Assembly: GCF_052119705.1 (NCBI RefSeq) | Contig: NZ_JBGQOP010000002.1 | Span: 124,001-188,000 of the forward strand | Length of the DNA: 64,000 nt | Source: Oceanimonas sp052119705 | Lineage (GTDB): Bacteria > Pseudomonadota > Gammaproteobacteria > Enterobacterales > Aeromonadaceae | Reading direction: 5' to 3' | Shown here: positions 20,125-28,838 of the stretch, piece by piece | How the letters are laid out: each line of letters opens with the position of its first letter | Position numbering within the stretch: position 1 is the stretch's first letter | The notes under the pieces: generated by a model | What the model was told of the DNA's origin: nothing | Database searches by the model: none | Seen by the model: only the letters and a program-made list of their open reading frames with translations | Translations under genes and position numbers: made by a program

Positions 20125-20186
20125 GCTATAACAAGGCGCTCAAGCTTTGGGCGCAGCGAGCTGCGCCGCTTAGTTTAGCGTTACAC
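20125..20186 (+). other. attC recombination site of cassette 1
   Basis: Left box GCTATAAC (20125-20132) is followed by AAGGCGCTCAAG. A strong central stem follows, GGCGCAGC GA GCTGCGCC (20150-20167), then TTAGTTTAGC and the right box GTTACAC (20180-20186; cleavage expected after G20180). Size and the pattern TAACAAGGCGCTCAAG...GCGTTAC are those of short attC sites. The right box departs from GTTRRRY at one position. Confidence 0.75.
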
Positions 20187-20196
20187 GGTACATAAA

Positions 20197-21165
20197 ATGA
20201 ACAAATTTTTGAACAATGGTTATCACAAGGTCTTTACTCGTTGGTCGGTTGCTATTTTGCTGCTGGCAACATTCAACATATATGCACCACCTGTGTCGGC
20301 CGATAGCTCCTCTCCGTTGCTAGCGGCTTACTATGACAATTTTCTCGCTATATGCGGAACCAAGGTCTACGCATGGAGTGACTTTAATGCGCCACAGGAG
20401 AGCTTTTCAGGCGTTATTCAGGTCGGTGTGGGTAAACGAAATCGATATGCACTGACAGATCAGCACAAGCTACTCGTCTGGGAAGAAGACCCAACGAGAA
20501 GCAAAGTTTTGATGGAAAATGTGAAATCTTTTTACGCAGGGAAATCGGGTCTATTTGTGATTCGCAATGATGACTCTTTGTGGAATATTCAGACGAAAGA
20601 CCTGCTAGGTTTTGGTGAAAACCTTTCTATGGACTTTCTGCCTATTGCTCGCAACGTGATTACAGCGTCCATAGGAGATAGCGCCAATTATTATGTTACT
20701 CGAGGAGGGGCTTTGTTGGTGCAAGGCTTGGCACACCGAGGGCAATACGGTGATGGTAAGCTCACTTCAACAGATGACTACATCCAAACCTCAGAATATG
20801 TGGTTCAGGTTGCATCACATACAGGACACGCCCTCGTTCTAAAGCAAGACGGCAGTGTTTGGGGAACGGGTGGTAATATCTATGGGCCTTTGGGCCATCA
20901 CGGTTATGGTGATAAAGCCACTCAATGGGGGCGTATTATGGATGGAGCCAACGCTATCGCTACAGGTAGTAGCCATTCGCTTGCGATAACACCGGATGGC
21001 AGTCTTTGGGTTTGGGGGCGCAATGAAAGTCTTGAGCCGAGAAAAGTCATGTCTGAAGTCATCGCGGTGGCGGCAGGTAGCCGAAGTACCATTGCGCTCG
21101 CTAAAAACGCCCTATGGCAATGGAACACTGGTGGAAACCCAAAAAGAATCATGAGTTGCAGATGA
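20197..21165 (+). CDS. Secreted RCC1-repeat (beta-propeller) protein, cassette-borne
   Basis: A 322-residue protein with an N-terminal signal peptide (hydrophobic core SVAILLLATFNIYAPPVSA, about residues 18-36). Residues about 45-315 are a series of RCC1-type blade repeats. The clearest are VVQVASHTGHALVLKQDGSV, ANAIATGSSHSLAITPDGSL and VIAVAAGSRSTIALAKNAL, each with the GxxH/S..L...G pattern followed by a Trp-rich strand. Such propellers mediate protein binding; the partner is unknown. The start lies 17 bases after the cassette junction, with no strong ribosome-binding site. It is the only gene of cassette 2. Confidence 0.82.
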   Translation: MNKFLNNGYHKVFTRWSVAILLLATFNIYAPPVSADSSSPLLAAYYDNFLAICGTKVYAWSDFNAPQESFSGVIQVGVGKRNRYALTDQHKLLVWEEDPTRSKVLMENVKSFYAGKSGLFVIRNDDSLWNIQTKDLLGFGENLSMDFLPIARNVITASIGDSANYYVTRGGALLVQGLAHRGQYGDGKLTSTDDYIQTSEYVVQVASHTGHALVLKQDGSVWGTGGNIYGPLGHHGYGDKATQWGRIMDGANAIATGSSHSLAITPDGSLWVWGRNESLEPRKVMSEVIAVAAGSRSTIALAKNALWQWNTGGNPKRIMSCR

Positions 21166-21187
21166 TGTGCATTAATGGCTTATAGGC

Positions 21188-21243
21188 GTATAACAAGGCA
21201 TTTAAAGCGGGGAACTACCTTTAATCGAGTGGTATTGTTAGAC
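21188..21243 (+). other. attC recombination site of cassette 2
   Basis: Left box GTATAAC (21188-21194) is followed by AAGGCATTTAAAGCGG. An inner pairing TTAAAG/CTTTAA follows, and the right box GTTAGAC (21237-21243) fits GTTRRRY exactly. The two outer boxes pair at six of seven positions with the usual central mismatch. Confidence 0.75.
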
Positions 21244-21349
21244 GAAGCTGAAAAAGTTAGCAGGGTAGATAAACGTGCAAAACTGCTCGTTTTACTGATA
21301 TTAGGTTATGCTTTAAACCTGTGATTATTTAAAAGCTAAGGATTCAGCT

Positions 21350-22240
21350 ATGAATACGCCACAATCAGATCATATCCCTCAAGAAGCATTCGATTGGTAC
21401 GATGAATATGCACATGGTTTAATGGATAGACGGACTTTTATGAATAAACTCGGTGGATTAGCGGCTCTTGGCTTTTCTATGAGTGTTTTAACCTCAGCTT
21501 TATTACCTAATTATGCGCTCGCAGAGCAAGTATCCTTTAATGATGAAGATATAAAATCCACCTATGAAGAATTTGACTCGCCTGATGGTCACGGCACAGG
21601 CAGAGGTTATCTAGTGGTGCCTAAAAACCGAGACGCTAAGCTGCCTGTGGTGTTGGTCATACACGAAAATCGTGGCTTAAACCCCTATATTGAAGATGTG
21701 GCAAGACGACTCGCTAAAGTGGGCTTTATCGCCTTTGCACCTGATGCGTTATTTCCTTTAGGCGGCTACCCAGGTAACGACGATGAAGGGCGTGCCATGC
21801 AAGAAACTATGGATAGAGCTAAAATTCAAAATGATTTTTTAGCCGCCGCATACTTTTTAAAGTCGCACGACAATAGTAACGGTAAATTAGGCGCGGTTGG
21901 TTTTTGTTTTGGTGGCTATATTGTAAATTATTTAGCTGCGGTTGATGCCTCTCTTCTGAGTGCGGGTGTGCCGTTTTATGGAACGCCTGCAAGCAAAAAC
22001 TTACGTAAAAATATTAAAGCACCGCTTATTATCCAATTGGCTGAACTCGATAAACGCGTTAATGATACCTGGCCTGAGTACGAGCAAGACTTAAAAGAAA
22101 ATGGTGTGGAATATACAATGCACATGTATAAAGGTGCTAACCATGGTTTTCATAATGACTCAACAGCTCGATATGATGAAGTAAATGCAGAGCTTGCATG
22201 GCAACGCACCATTGAATTTTTTAATGAAAAATTAACTTAA
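21350..22240 (+). CDS. Tat-exported dienelactone hydrolase family protein (YghX-like)
   Basis: A 296-residue alpha/beta hydrolase of the dienelactone hydrolase family, similar to E. coli YghX; physiological substrate unknown. The N-terminus has a twin-arginine signal, MDRRTFMNKLGG, followed by a hydrophobic stretch ending ALLPNYALA (about residues 26-59), indicating export in folded form. The catalytic set is visible: Cys in GFCFGG (about 185-190), Asp in AELDKRVND and His in NHGFHND. HENRGLNPYIEDVARRLAKVGF is a family hallmark. It follows the cassette array but no attC was found after it. GC is low, as in its neighbours. Confidence 0.88.
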   Translation: MNTPQSDHIPQEAFDWYDEYAHGLMDRRTFMNKLGGLAALGFSMSVLTSALLPNYALAEQVSFNDEDIKSTYEEFDSPDGHGTGRGYLVVPKNRDAKLPVVLVIHENRGLNPYIEDVARRLAKVGFIAFAPDALFPLGGYPGNDDEGRAMQETMDRAKIQNDFLAAAYFLKSHDNSNGKLGAVGFCFGGYIVNYLAAVDASLLSAGVPFYGTPASKNLRKNIKAPLIIQLAELDKRVNDTWPEYEQDLKENGVEYTMHMYKGANHGFHNDSTARYDEVNAELAWQRTIEFFNEKLT

Positions 22241-22556
22241 TATTTTTTGTGGCGTATTGGCTGTGCTTATCCCGTTGTGCATTCTTAAAGTGGTATTAAT
22301 GACGCAGCTTCAACGCGGCCTCTTGAGAGAATAGGGCCGCAGTTATAATAGCGAAAAACTAACAAAAGCGGGCTATTCGTTTTGCTCTATTTCAGCCTGT
22401 TTTTTAGCCTTTAATGTAGTATTAATATTTTTGTTGTATGGTGCTGAACGGCTATTAGCGTTTTATAATGCTGATGTCTTCTTAATATTCGCAGTTTAAT
22501 GATATTATCGTCGCCGTTTTTCCTCACCTAAGTCTTACCATGAGAAGCAACCATTA
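22241..22556. other. AT-rich intergenic stretch before yedE
   Basis: A 316-base gap with no gene. It holds a GC-rich inverted repeat GCGGCC...GGCCGC (about 22317-22341) without a T-run. CTAACAAAAGCGGG at about 22360 superficially resembles an attC left end but has no matching partner. Confidence 0.35.
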
Positions 22557-23765
22557 ATGAAAACCCTGATCCAACCACTCTTCCAGCGTCACTGGAATCC
22601 TTATCTCGTGCTGTTTATGGCCGGTTTACTCAGCGCCTTGTACTTCGGCCTTACGTCCACTGTATGGGCCGTGACCGGTGAGTTCACGCGTCTTGGCGGC
22701 GATGTGTTACTGCTGCTCGGCGTCGATGTTTCCGATTGGCAATATTTCGGCATGGTGAAATTACAAGGCTCAACATGGAGCCGACCCGATGGCTGGATTG
22801 TGTGGGGCATGTTTATCGGTGCGCTGATCATGGTGCTACTGAGCAATAGTTTTAAAATTCGCCTGCCACAGCAAAAGCGCCGTTATGTGCAAGGGCTGCT
22901 TGGCGGCATTATTGCCGGCTTTGGTGCGCGTTTAGCGCTGGGCTGCAACTTGGCGGCGTTTTTCACCGGTGTACCGCAATTCTCACTGCACTCGTGGATT
23001 TTTATTGTCGCGACCGGCATAGGTACTTTTTTTGGTGCCAAACTGACCAAAACGCGTTGGTGGAAAGGCCGCCCCTCGTTAACGCGCGGGGCGGCACAGC
23101 CCTCTCAAGTTAACACGCGGATTATCCAACCTTATATAGGTGGAGTTATCGCCATTGCCTACCTAGGTTTGATGGTTTACTTCTTTGCTTCTGGGCAAAA
23201 ACTGCTCGGGTTGGGTGCGCTGTTTGGTTTGGCGTTTGGCATCTTGATTGAACGCGGGCAAATCTGCTTTACTGCCGCCTTTCGCGATCTGTTTTTGGTG
23301 GGTCGCAGCTTAATGGCCAAGGCGATTATTGTCGGCATGGCAGTTAGCTCTGTGCTCACCTTCATCGTTATTGCTGTTTACGGCTTAACACCGATCACCC
23401 AAATTGCGGCACTCAGCACACTGGTGGGCGGCGCCTTGTTTGGCTTTGGCATTGTGATGGCATCAGGTTGCGAAACCGGCATGATGTATCGACTAATGGA
23501 AGGGCAGGTGCTGTTCTTACCTGTGTTCATTGGCAATATTATTGGCGCTACTTTTCTGGCTTATGCTTGGGATCATCTTGGCGTTTATGATGTGTTGGTG
23601 AGTAATGGTGCCAAAATTAACTTGATGAATACCATAGGTCCCGTTGGTGCCATTCTCGCCACGCTATTCATGTTAGGCGGACTGTATGCGTTAACTGTGT
23701 ATAGAGAGCGCAGCTATCATCGCAATTTGGAATTGAAAAGAGGTACTGAACAATATGCAAACTAA
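22557..23765 (+). CDS. yedE: YeeE/YedE-family sulfur (or selenium) transporter
   Basis: Inner-membrane protein of the YeeE/YedE (TsuA-like) family, which imports thiosulfate or related sulfur/selenium compounds. The 402-residue protein has about ten hydrophobic helices and the pseudo-twofold repeat of the family. Likely transport cysteines lie in ALGCNLAAFFTG (about residue 125), RGQICFTAAF and ASGCETGMMYR. yedF overlaps its last 11 bases, the same pairing as yedE-yedF in E. coli, which argues for YedE rather than another paralogue. Substrate is inferred from family only. Confidence 0.87.
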   Translation: MKTLIQPLFQRHWNPYLVLFMAGLLSALYFGLTSTVWAVTGEFTRLGGDVLLLLGVDVSDWQYFGMVKLQGSTWSRPDGWIVWGMFIGALIMVLLSNSFKIRLPQQKRRYVQGLLGGIIAGFGARLALGCNLAAFFTGVPQFSLHSWIFIVATGIGTFFGAKLTKTRWWKGRPSLTRGAAQPSQVNTRIIQPYIGGVIAIAYLGLMVYFFASGQKLLGLGALFGLAFGILIERGQICFTAAFRDLFLVGRSLMAKAIIVGMAVSSVLTFIVIAVYGLTPITQIAALSTLVGGALFGFGIVMASGCETGMMYRLMEGQVLFLPVFIGNIIGATFLAYAWDHLGVYDVLVSNGAKINLMNTIGPVGAILATLFMLGGLYALTVYRERSYHRNLELKRGTEQYAN

Positions 23766-23994
23766 CAAAGAAGCAGATTTCACACTGGATTTGCGCGGTG
23801 AGTCTTGTCCTTATCCCGTTATCTATACCCTAGAAGCACTGGCAGACATGAACAAAGGCGAGCTGTTACAGGTGATCACCGATTGCCCTGGCTCTTTTCG
23901 TAATGTACCTGAAGAAGCGCTGGCTCACGGCTATACCTTTGCCCAAGAGCCAGTGAAAAACGGCCAAGAATATCTTTTTTATATTTATGCTTAA
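23755..23994 (+). CDS. yedF: TusA-family sulfur carrier YedF
   Basis: A 79-residue TusA-like protein with the family signature LRGESCPYPVIYTLEAL; the Cys of CPYP (about residue 19) is the sulfur/selenium-carrying residue. It overlaps yedE by 11 bases, implying translational coupling and delivery of imported sulfur (or selenium) to a cytoplasmic acceptor. It lies on the same strand inside the AT-richer region. The acceptor enzyme is not in the window. Confidence 0.9.
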   Translation: MQTNKEADFTLDLRGESCPYPVIYTLEALADMNKGELLQVITDCPGSFRNVPEEALAHGYTFAQEPVKNGQEYLFYIYA

Positions 23995-24598
23995 AATTTA
24001 CGCATAACTGTTTACGGATAACTGTTTACACATAGCTGTATAGCCGCAAAGAATGACTATGAAGCCGCTTCTTTCATGCCAAGAGGTGGCTTTCGACAAC
24101 CATCAGTATTAAGCCGTCAGTTAAAGAATTAGCGCTAACGTCGAGTTGGCTTTAGAGATTGATGACTAATAATGATGTTGTAAAAAATATGGCCATATTT
24201 TTTAGCAGCAGCTGTGCTTGGTAAGAAATACGCCCTGCATTTCATTTATGAACTCTCTAAGCAGAATATTCTGCACATTTCAATATTTCAATATTTCATT
24301 GTGCACAGCTTTCTTTAGAATTCTTATCGAGCCGCGCTTTTACTGCGATGCTAATCCTGTGGTTATGGATTTTTCACTCTGATTTTTTAGATAAACAGCT
24401 TCTAGTGGTAAAGTGGTTGTCGGGAACCATAATAATTTAAAAATTTTAAATGTACGAAATACTTGAATGTATGCGATCTAATGCGTATATATGTCTCGCA
24501 TATAAAGGTGCGGGTTAATCCGAGTATAGGATAACGTTAGATGGCATATACCCCGGCGCTATCTAAAAAATAATGGGGCTATATAGAAAGGAAAAAAC
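23995..24598. other. 604-base gene-free region with a 14-bp tandem repeat
   Basis: Three 14-bp units start the stretch: ATAACTGTTTACGG (24004-24017), ATAACTGTTTACAC (24018-24031) and a degenerate ATAGCTGTATAGCC (24032-24045). The remainder is AT-rich, with no reading frame, RNA gene or terminator recognised. The right end carries the leader of the next gene, with an imperfect CCCC/GGGG inverted repeat at about 24552-24580. Confidence 0.45.
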
Positions 24599-24973
24599 AT
24601 GAATTGGTATCTTGATGTATTGAAAAACTACGCCACATTTGGTGGTCGCGCGCGCAGAAAAGAATACTGGATGTTCATTTTATTTAATATCATCATCAGT
24701 ATAGTTCTTGGTTTTATCGATGGTCTTATCGGTACGTACAACATAGAATCGGGTTTTGGTTTACTCAGTGGACTTTACTCATTAGCGATTTTGATCCCGA
24801 GCTTAGCCGTATCTATACGTAGACTGCATGATACCGATCGCAGTGGTTGGTGGTTGCTAATTGGATTCATTCCTTTGATTGGTGCTATTGTGCTGTTGGT
24901 GTTTATGCTGTTAGACAGCACTCCTGAGCAAAATAAGTTCGGTGCTAACCCCAAAGAAAGTTTCGCTTACTAA
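24599..24973 (+). CDS. DUF805 family inner-membrane protein
   Basis: A 124-residue membrane protein of the DUF805 (YhaH-like) family, function unknown. The family signatures are GRARRKEYWMFILFN at residues about 17-31 and SIRRLHDTDRSGWW at about 75-88. Three to four hydrophobic segments cover about 25-48, 55-75 and 86-108. The start has AGAAAGGAAAAA before it. A clear terminator ends the transcript. It stands in the AT-rich region with no conserved neighbour. Confidence 0.88.
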   Translation: MNWYLDVLKNYATFGGRARRKEYWMFILFNIIISIVLGFIDGLIGTYNIESGFGLLSGLYSLAILIPSLAVSIRRLHDTDRSGWWLLIGFIPLIGAIVLLVFMLLDSTPEQNKFGANPKESFAY

Positions 24974-24984
24974 ATTTTATTCAG

Positions 24985-25014
24985 CGGGTAGCGTTCAGTT
25001 GCTACCCGTTTTTT
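24985..25014 (+). terminator. Intrinsic terminator of the DUF805 gene
   Basis: CGGGTAGC (24985-24992) / GCTACCCG (25001-25008) with loop GTTCAGTT, followed by TTTTTT. Confidence 0.93.
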
Positions 25015-25063
25015 CATGCGCGCTGTGTAGTTATTTTTCTCTCATTAATTAAAGAGCCAATAT

Positions 25064-25471
25064 ATGACATTAAATAATTCGGTTATCAAATCCTTGTGTG
25101 TATCAGCACTCTTGTTACCTTTTACTCACGCATTTGCCGAGTCTAGTATCTCTGCCCATTATCAAACGTGCATGGATGCGGTAGATTTTGGTAGTTTTAA
25201 AAACTCCCAATGGGCAGCGTGCGCCGAACAAGAATTGCAGCGTCAAGATGTCATCTTAAATGCTGAATACAATAAATTAAGAAAAACGCTTTCTGCCGAG
25301 CAAAAGCAGTCGTTAACTACCGCGCAAAAATCTTGGCTAACGTTCAGAGAAAATTGGTGTAAGTTCGAAGAGGTGGGCCCAGGTGCACCCGGCGGTATCG
25401 CGAGCTATGGTTTTTGTATGGTTGAGTTAACAGATAAACAGATTGAGGCCATTAAAGGCTTTCAATTCTAA
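25064..25471 (+). CDS. LprI-like periplasmic protein (DUF1311)
   Basis: A 135-residue exported protein of the LprI/DUF1311 family, a family proposed to include lysozyme inhibitors. It has a signal peptide (about 1-26, ending FTHAFA). The mature part holds four cysteines (YQTCMD, WAACAEQ, NWCKFE, YGFCMV), likely two disulfides. The family core DVILNAEYNKLRKTLSAEQKQSL and the KSWLTFRENWC block are also present. It converges on the GGDEF-EAL gene with a shared terminator between. Lysozyme inhibition is only a family-level suggestion. Confidence 0.85.
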   Translation: MTLNNSVIKSLCVSALLLPFTHAFAESSISAHYQTCMDAVDFGSFKNSQWAACAEQELQRQDVILNAEYNKLRKTLSAEQKQSLTTAQKSWLTFRENWCKFEEVGPGAPGGIASYGFCMVELTDKQIEAIKGFQF

Positions 25472-25590
25472 AGGTGCCCGCTACTAACGGGGGATTCGAG
25501 ATTTATGTTGCAGGCTTCTGGCATGCTCACCATCAGTAAGGCAAGGGCGCTTAATTAGACAGCTCTTGCTCGTTACCGTTAGAGGAAAAC

Positions 25591-25618
25591 AAATACAGGG
25601 CTAATGCGCCCTGTATTT
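25591..25618. terminator. Bidirectional terminator between lprI-like and GGDEF-EAL genes
   Basis: Perfect 11-bp stem AAATACAGGGC (25591-25601) / GCCCTGTATTT (25608-25618). A-rich on one side and T-rich on the other, between converging genes. Confidence 0.8.
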
Positions 25619-25631
25619 TACTGACGCCGTT

Positions 25632-28604
25632 TTATTGCTTTTCGCTTTGTTTCTCGTTTTGCTTCAGCCAAGTAATCAAGTTGTCTTCAGACATGGGGCG
25701 GGCGCGTAAGTAACCTTGATAAGTATCGCAGTTAAGCTCGGCCAAGGCGGCCAGCTGTGCAGGTGTTTCTACGCCTTCGGCGACCACCACCATGTTTAAA
25801 GTGCGGGCTAACTCCAGTAGGCAGGTAATAATGGCTTTGTCTTGTGGGCGTTCGGCCACGTACTGAATAAAGGCGCGATCTAATTTAAGTTCATCTACTG
25901 GTAATTCTCGTAAATACGCGAACGAGGAATAACCGGTGCCAAAATCATCAATCGAGATATTCACGCCCAGCGATTTAATGCGCGCCATGCGACTGCGGCT
26001 CTCGGGCAAGTTTTCTAAAAAAACGCCCTCGGTGACTTCCAACGTTAAATGATGGCGACAGCTGGGATATTGGTGCATAAGCAGCGACAGCTGAGAAATA
26101 AAGTCTGGGCTATTAAAGTGTCGGGCACTGATATTAACGGACAAGCGCTCGGGGCGATTGGCTAAGGCTTGCCAAGCGTCAAAACGTACGCAGGCTTGCT
26201 GTAAGACCCAGCTGCCAATATCGCAAATTAATGAGGTTTCTTCGGCAATGGGAATAAACACAGAGGGCGGTATTGGCAGCCGACCTTCGGGTAACCAGCG
26301 CAATAATACTTCGACGCCAGATAGCTGATTATCCACGACCCGCTGCTGCGGTTGAAAATACAGCTCCAGCTCGTTGTTGATCAGTGCTTGCTGTAACGCA
26401 TTAGCCAGCGCCAAGCGTTCTTGAATTTCATCGGCCATTTCTTGGCTAAAAAATACATGGCTACCCGGTGCCACTTGCTTGGCGATATGATTGGCGGTGT
26501 CTGCTTGGCGCAAGTATTCCTCTAAACCCAGCCCCGCTACCGGAAATAAGCTGATGCCAATACTGGTGCTCACATGCAAACGTAGGCTTTCAAACTGAAA
26601 CGGCAGTAAAAACTGCTCGCCTAAACTGTGCGCCAATTGCTCGGCGCGCGTTTTAGCTTGGGTGTAGCCATGGCCTAACCGGGGGCAAAGCAGCACAAAC
26701 TCATCGCTGCCAATGCGCGCTAAGCTAACACCGTCAATTCGTGCGCTAAATTGCCTTAAACGCTCGGCCACCTGAATTAATAAACTGTCGCCAATGCGAT
26801 AACCGAGCGAGTCATTAATGCTTTTAAAACCATCCAAATCGAGCAGTAATAAGGCGCCGCGGCTGGATTCTTCTTCTGCTTGCGCTATGGTGTGGCTGAT
26901 GTGGTCAACCATATAATGACGATTGTGCAAACCGGTGAGCTTATCGAAATAGGCCATGGTTTCTATACGTTGCTGAGTCAGCTTTTGCTCGGATAAATCC
27001 TCTACATCACACACATAATGCACAACGCCAAGTTTATCTTTCACCTGTGACATACGCAGTGCTACGGGTACTGTTTGACCGTCGGCTCGCGTGAGCTGTT
27101 GCTCGCCGTACCAGGTCTGGTGCTGCTCTAAGCTGTGCGTAATGGTGTCTATACCGGCGTGAAAAGGGGTGTCGGTGCGCAAGCTTAAGGCCGAGCGGCC
27201 CAGTAAATTATTACATAAATAGCCACTGAGTTTTATAAACGCTTGATTGGCGCGCTGAATATGCAGCTCGCTGTCGGTAATAAATTGGCCTTGTTGGGCA
27301 TCAAATGCCACCGCCGCTACCATGAGTGTTTCTTGATCGCGCCGGCGTAATAATTCCGCGGCCACTCGGTATTCTAACTGCTCTAATACGGATTGCAGCT
27401 GGCTGGACGCAGGTAAGGCTTGTTTAAAAAATAAGGCTAATTTACCTACCGTATTGTGATCCGAGTCTTTGACTGACAGCCCCACATAGGCCTGAATGTT
27501 GTGTTTTTTCAGTAGGGGCGCATGCGGGAAGATAGCGGTTACATTTTGGTGATAGATAACAACGTTTTGTGTTTGATTCGCATTTTCTTGGCAGGGAGTG
27601 CCCGCCAAGGTTGAGCTAAAGGGCGGCTGCAGTTCGCCATTGATGGCACAAGACACCACCCGCACTTTTTCTTGAGAGGCAGAGATCAAGCCCACCATCG
27701 CAATATCTGCCTGAAACATGCGGCTTAATTGCAACATCAATTGATTAAAAAAATCTTGCCCGGTGTGGCGTAATAAAATGGGCGCAAGCTCTGCTAACTG
27801 CTGGTCTAGGGTGCTTGATAGCTCAGGTTTAACCGGCTGGCTGATAAGCTCGGCGAGTTGCGCGGCTAGGCTGGCCACAAACTGCATATCTGAGGGAGTG
27901 ACCGCCGCGCGCGGGCGGGCGTATTCTAAGCTCAGTACGCCGATTAATCTTCTCTCCAGCAGCAGCGGCACATCGAGGCGATGCACTATGCCGTCGGTTG
28001 CTAAGTAATTGAAGGCACTCAGCAGCGGCTGTTCGGCACAGTGGCTGTAACTCAAGGCGCCTCTTTGTTGCAAGGTGCGCAAATAATGGCGCTCGGCCTT
28101 TACGGGCTGAAAATTAAAGGTCATGCCTTGGCTATAGAGCGGGCGCAGCACTTCGTCATCATGATAGTGGCGCCACAAGATCACCCGATCCGCATGTTGC
28201 TCATCCAACAAGCTATCCATTAACTCCGGCATGCTAAACCCCGGGCGTTGCGGGTCTTGCCACTGCTGGGCTAATTGCCACTCGGTCAGGCCCAGTTGGT
28301 CGCATTGCTGATGGGCGGCCATATCGGCACTGAGCAACCAGTGATGGTTGTCCACTGGGGCTAAATGGCAGATCCAGCGCCGCTCCTTAATGGTGAGCGC
28401 TAAGCGGGTGGCGGCGCCGGTGGCGCACACTTGCTCAAGTTGGCGTCTATCGTTTTCAGACAACTGACTTAACAGTGACTGTGTTGCATCGGGTAGGTGT
28501 AATGGATCGCTAGGTTCTGCTGTTAATGGCGTCAGATAAAACTGTGCGTCTAAACGGAAAAAACAGAGCTGATGCAACGGACGATATAATGCAGGTAACT
28601 GCAT
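25632..28604 (-). CDS. GAF-GAF-PAS-GGDEF-EAL cyclic-di-GMP signalling protein
   Basis: Large cytoplasmic sensor and c-di-GMP turnover protein, 990 residues from the ATG at 28604, which has AAGGAA eight bases upstream. The frame extends 25 codons further to 28679, without a ribosome-binding site. Two GAF-like sensor regions (about 125-265 and 280-425) and a PAS domain (about 440-545) come first. The GGDEF domain (about 555-720) has the site as GSDEF. The EAL domain (about 740-980) reads EVLLRW for EAL but keeps the metal-binding NISARHF, LEVTEG, DDFGTGYSS, ELKLDR and EGVET residues. Phosphodiesterase activity therefore looks intact, while cyclase activity is uncertain. No membrane helices were seen. 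Confidence 0.9.
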   Translation of the reverse strand: MQLPALYRPLHQLCFFRLDAQFYLTPLTAEPSDPLHLPDATQSLLSQLSENDRRQLEQVCATGAATRLALTIKERRWICHLAPVDNHHWLLSADMAAHQQCDQLGLTEWQLAQQWQDPQRPGFSMPELMDSLLDEQHADRVILWRHYHDDEVLRPLYSQGMTFNFQPVKAERHYLRTLQQRGALSYSHCAEQPLLSAFNYLATDGIVHRLDVPLLLERRLIGVLSLEYARPRAAVTPSDMQFVASLAAQLAELISQPVKPELSSTLDQQLAELAPILLRHTGQDFFNQLMLQLSRMFQADIAMVGLISASQEKVRVVSCAINGELQPPFSSTLAGTPCQENANQTQNVVIYHQNVTAIFPHAPLLKKHNIQAYVGLSVKDSDHNTVGKLALFFKQALPASSQLQSVLEQLEYRVAAELLRRRDQETLMVAAVAFDAQQGQFITDSELHIQRANQAFIKLSGYLCNNLLGRSALSLRTDTPFHAGIDTITHSLEQHQTWYGEQQLTRADGQTVPVALRMSQVKDKLGVVHYVCDVEDLSEQKLTQQRIETMAYFDKLTGLHNRHYMVDHISHTIAQAEEESSRGALLLLDLDGFKSINDSLGYRIGDSLLIQVAERLRQFSARIDGVSLARIGSDEFVLLCPRLGHGYTQAKTRAEQLAHSLGEQFLLPFQFESLRLHVSTSIGISLFPVAGLGLEEYLRQADTANHIAKQVAPGSHVFFSQEMADEIQERLALANALQQALINNELELYFQPQQRVVDNQLSGVEVLLRWLPEGRLPIPPSVFIPIAEETSLICDIGSWVLQQACVRFDAWQALANRPERLSVNISARHFNSPDFISQLSLLMHQYPSCRHHLTLEVTEGVFLENLPESRSRMARIKSLGVNISIDDFGTGYSSFAYLRELPVDELKLDRAFIQYVAERPQDKAIITCLLELARTLNMVVVAEGVETPAQLAALAELNCDTYQGYLRARPMSEDNLITWLKQNEKQSEKQ

Positions 28605-28838
28605 ATTATGGCGATTCCTTGTGAGTTCGCACAGCTTAAGGCGAGATATGCGGCGATATGAGTTAACAGGCTGCGCCATTGTAAGTAATACGCCTTAAGT
28701 TGGCCATGCTGAGCGTGTAATAAGTACAAATAACTCAAATAGTTAAACAAACAGGCTAGCTTGGCTCCATAAATAAGATGTTGCTAATGTATGGGTGGCT
28801 AGTATGATTAGGATCATCTAATTTAGTGAGGTGTATTT

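Larger units (their letters stand above)
19565..21237 (+). mobile_element. Two-gene integron cassette array without an integrase in the window
   Basis: Cassette 1 spans 19565-20180 and cassette 2 spans 20181-21237. Each holds one plus-strand gene that starts 16-21 bases after the cassette boundary, followed by a roughly 60-base attC. The key evidence is the circularisation rule. The first bases of each cassette must be complementary to its own attC left box: GTTATAGC (19564) versus GCTATAAC (20125) is 8 of 8, and GTTACACG (20180) versus CGTATAAC (21187) is 7 of 8. Both genes are AT-rich and unrelated to their neighbours. With no intI in the window this would be a CALIN (attC cluster lacking an integrase), unless an integrase lies elsewhere. 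Confidence 0.75.

Noticed and set aside
22340..22420. CTAACAAAAGCGGG after the dienelactone hydrolase gene considered as a third attC
   Set aside because: The left box does not complement the junction sequence GTTAGACG at 21237, and no right box GTTRRRY was found within range.
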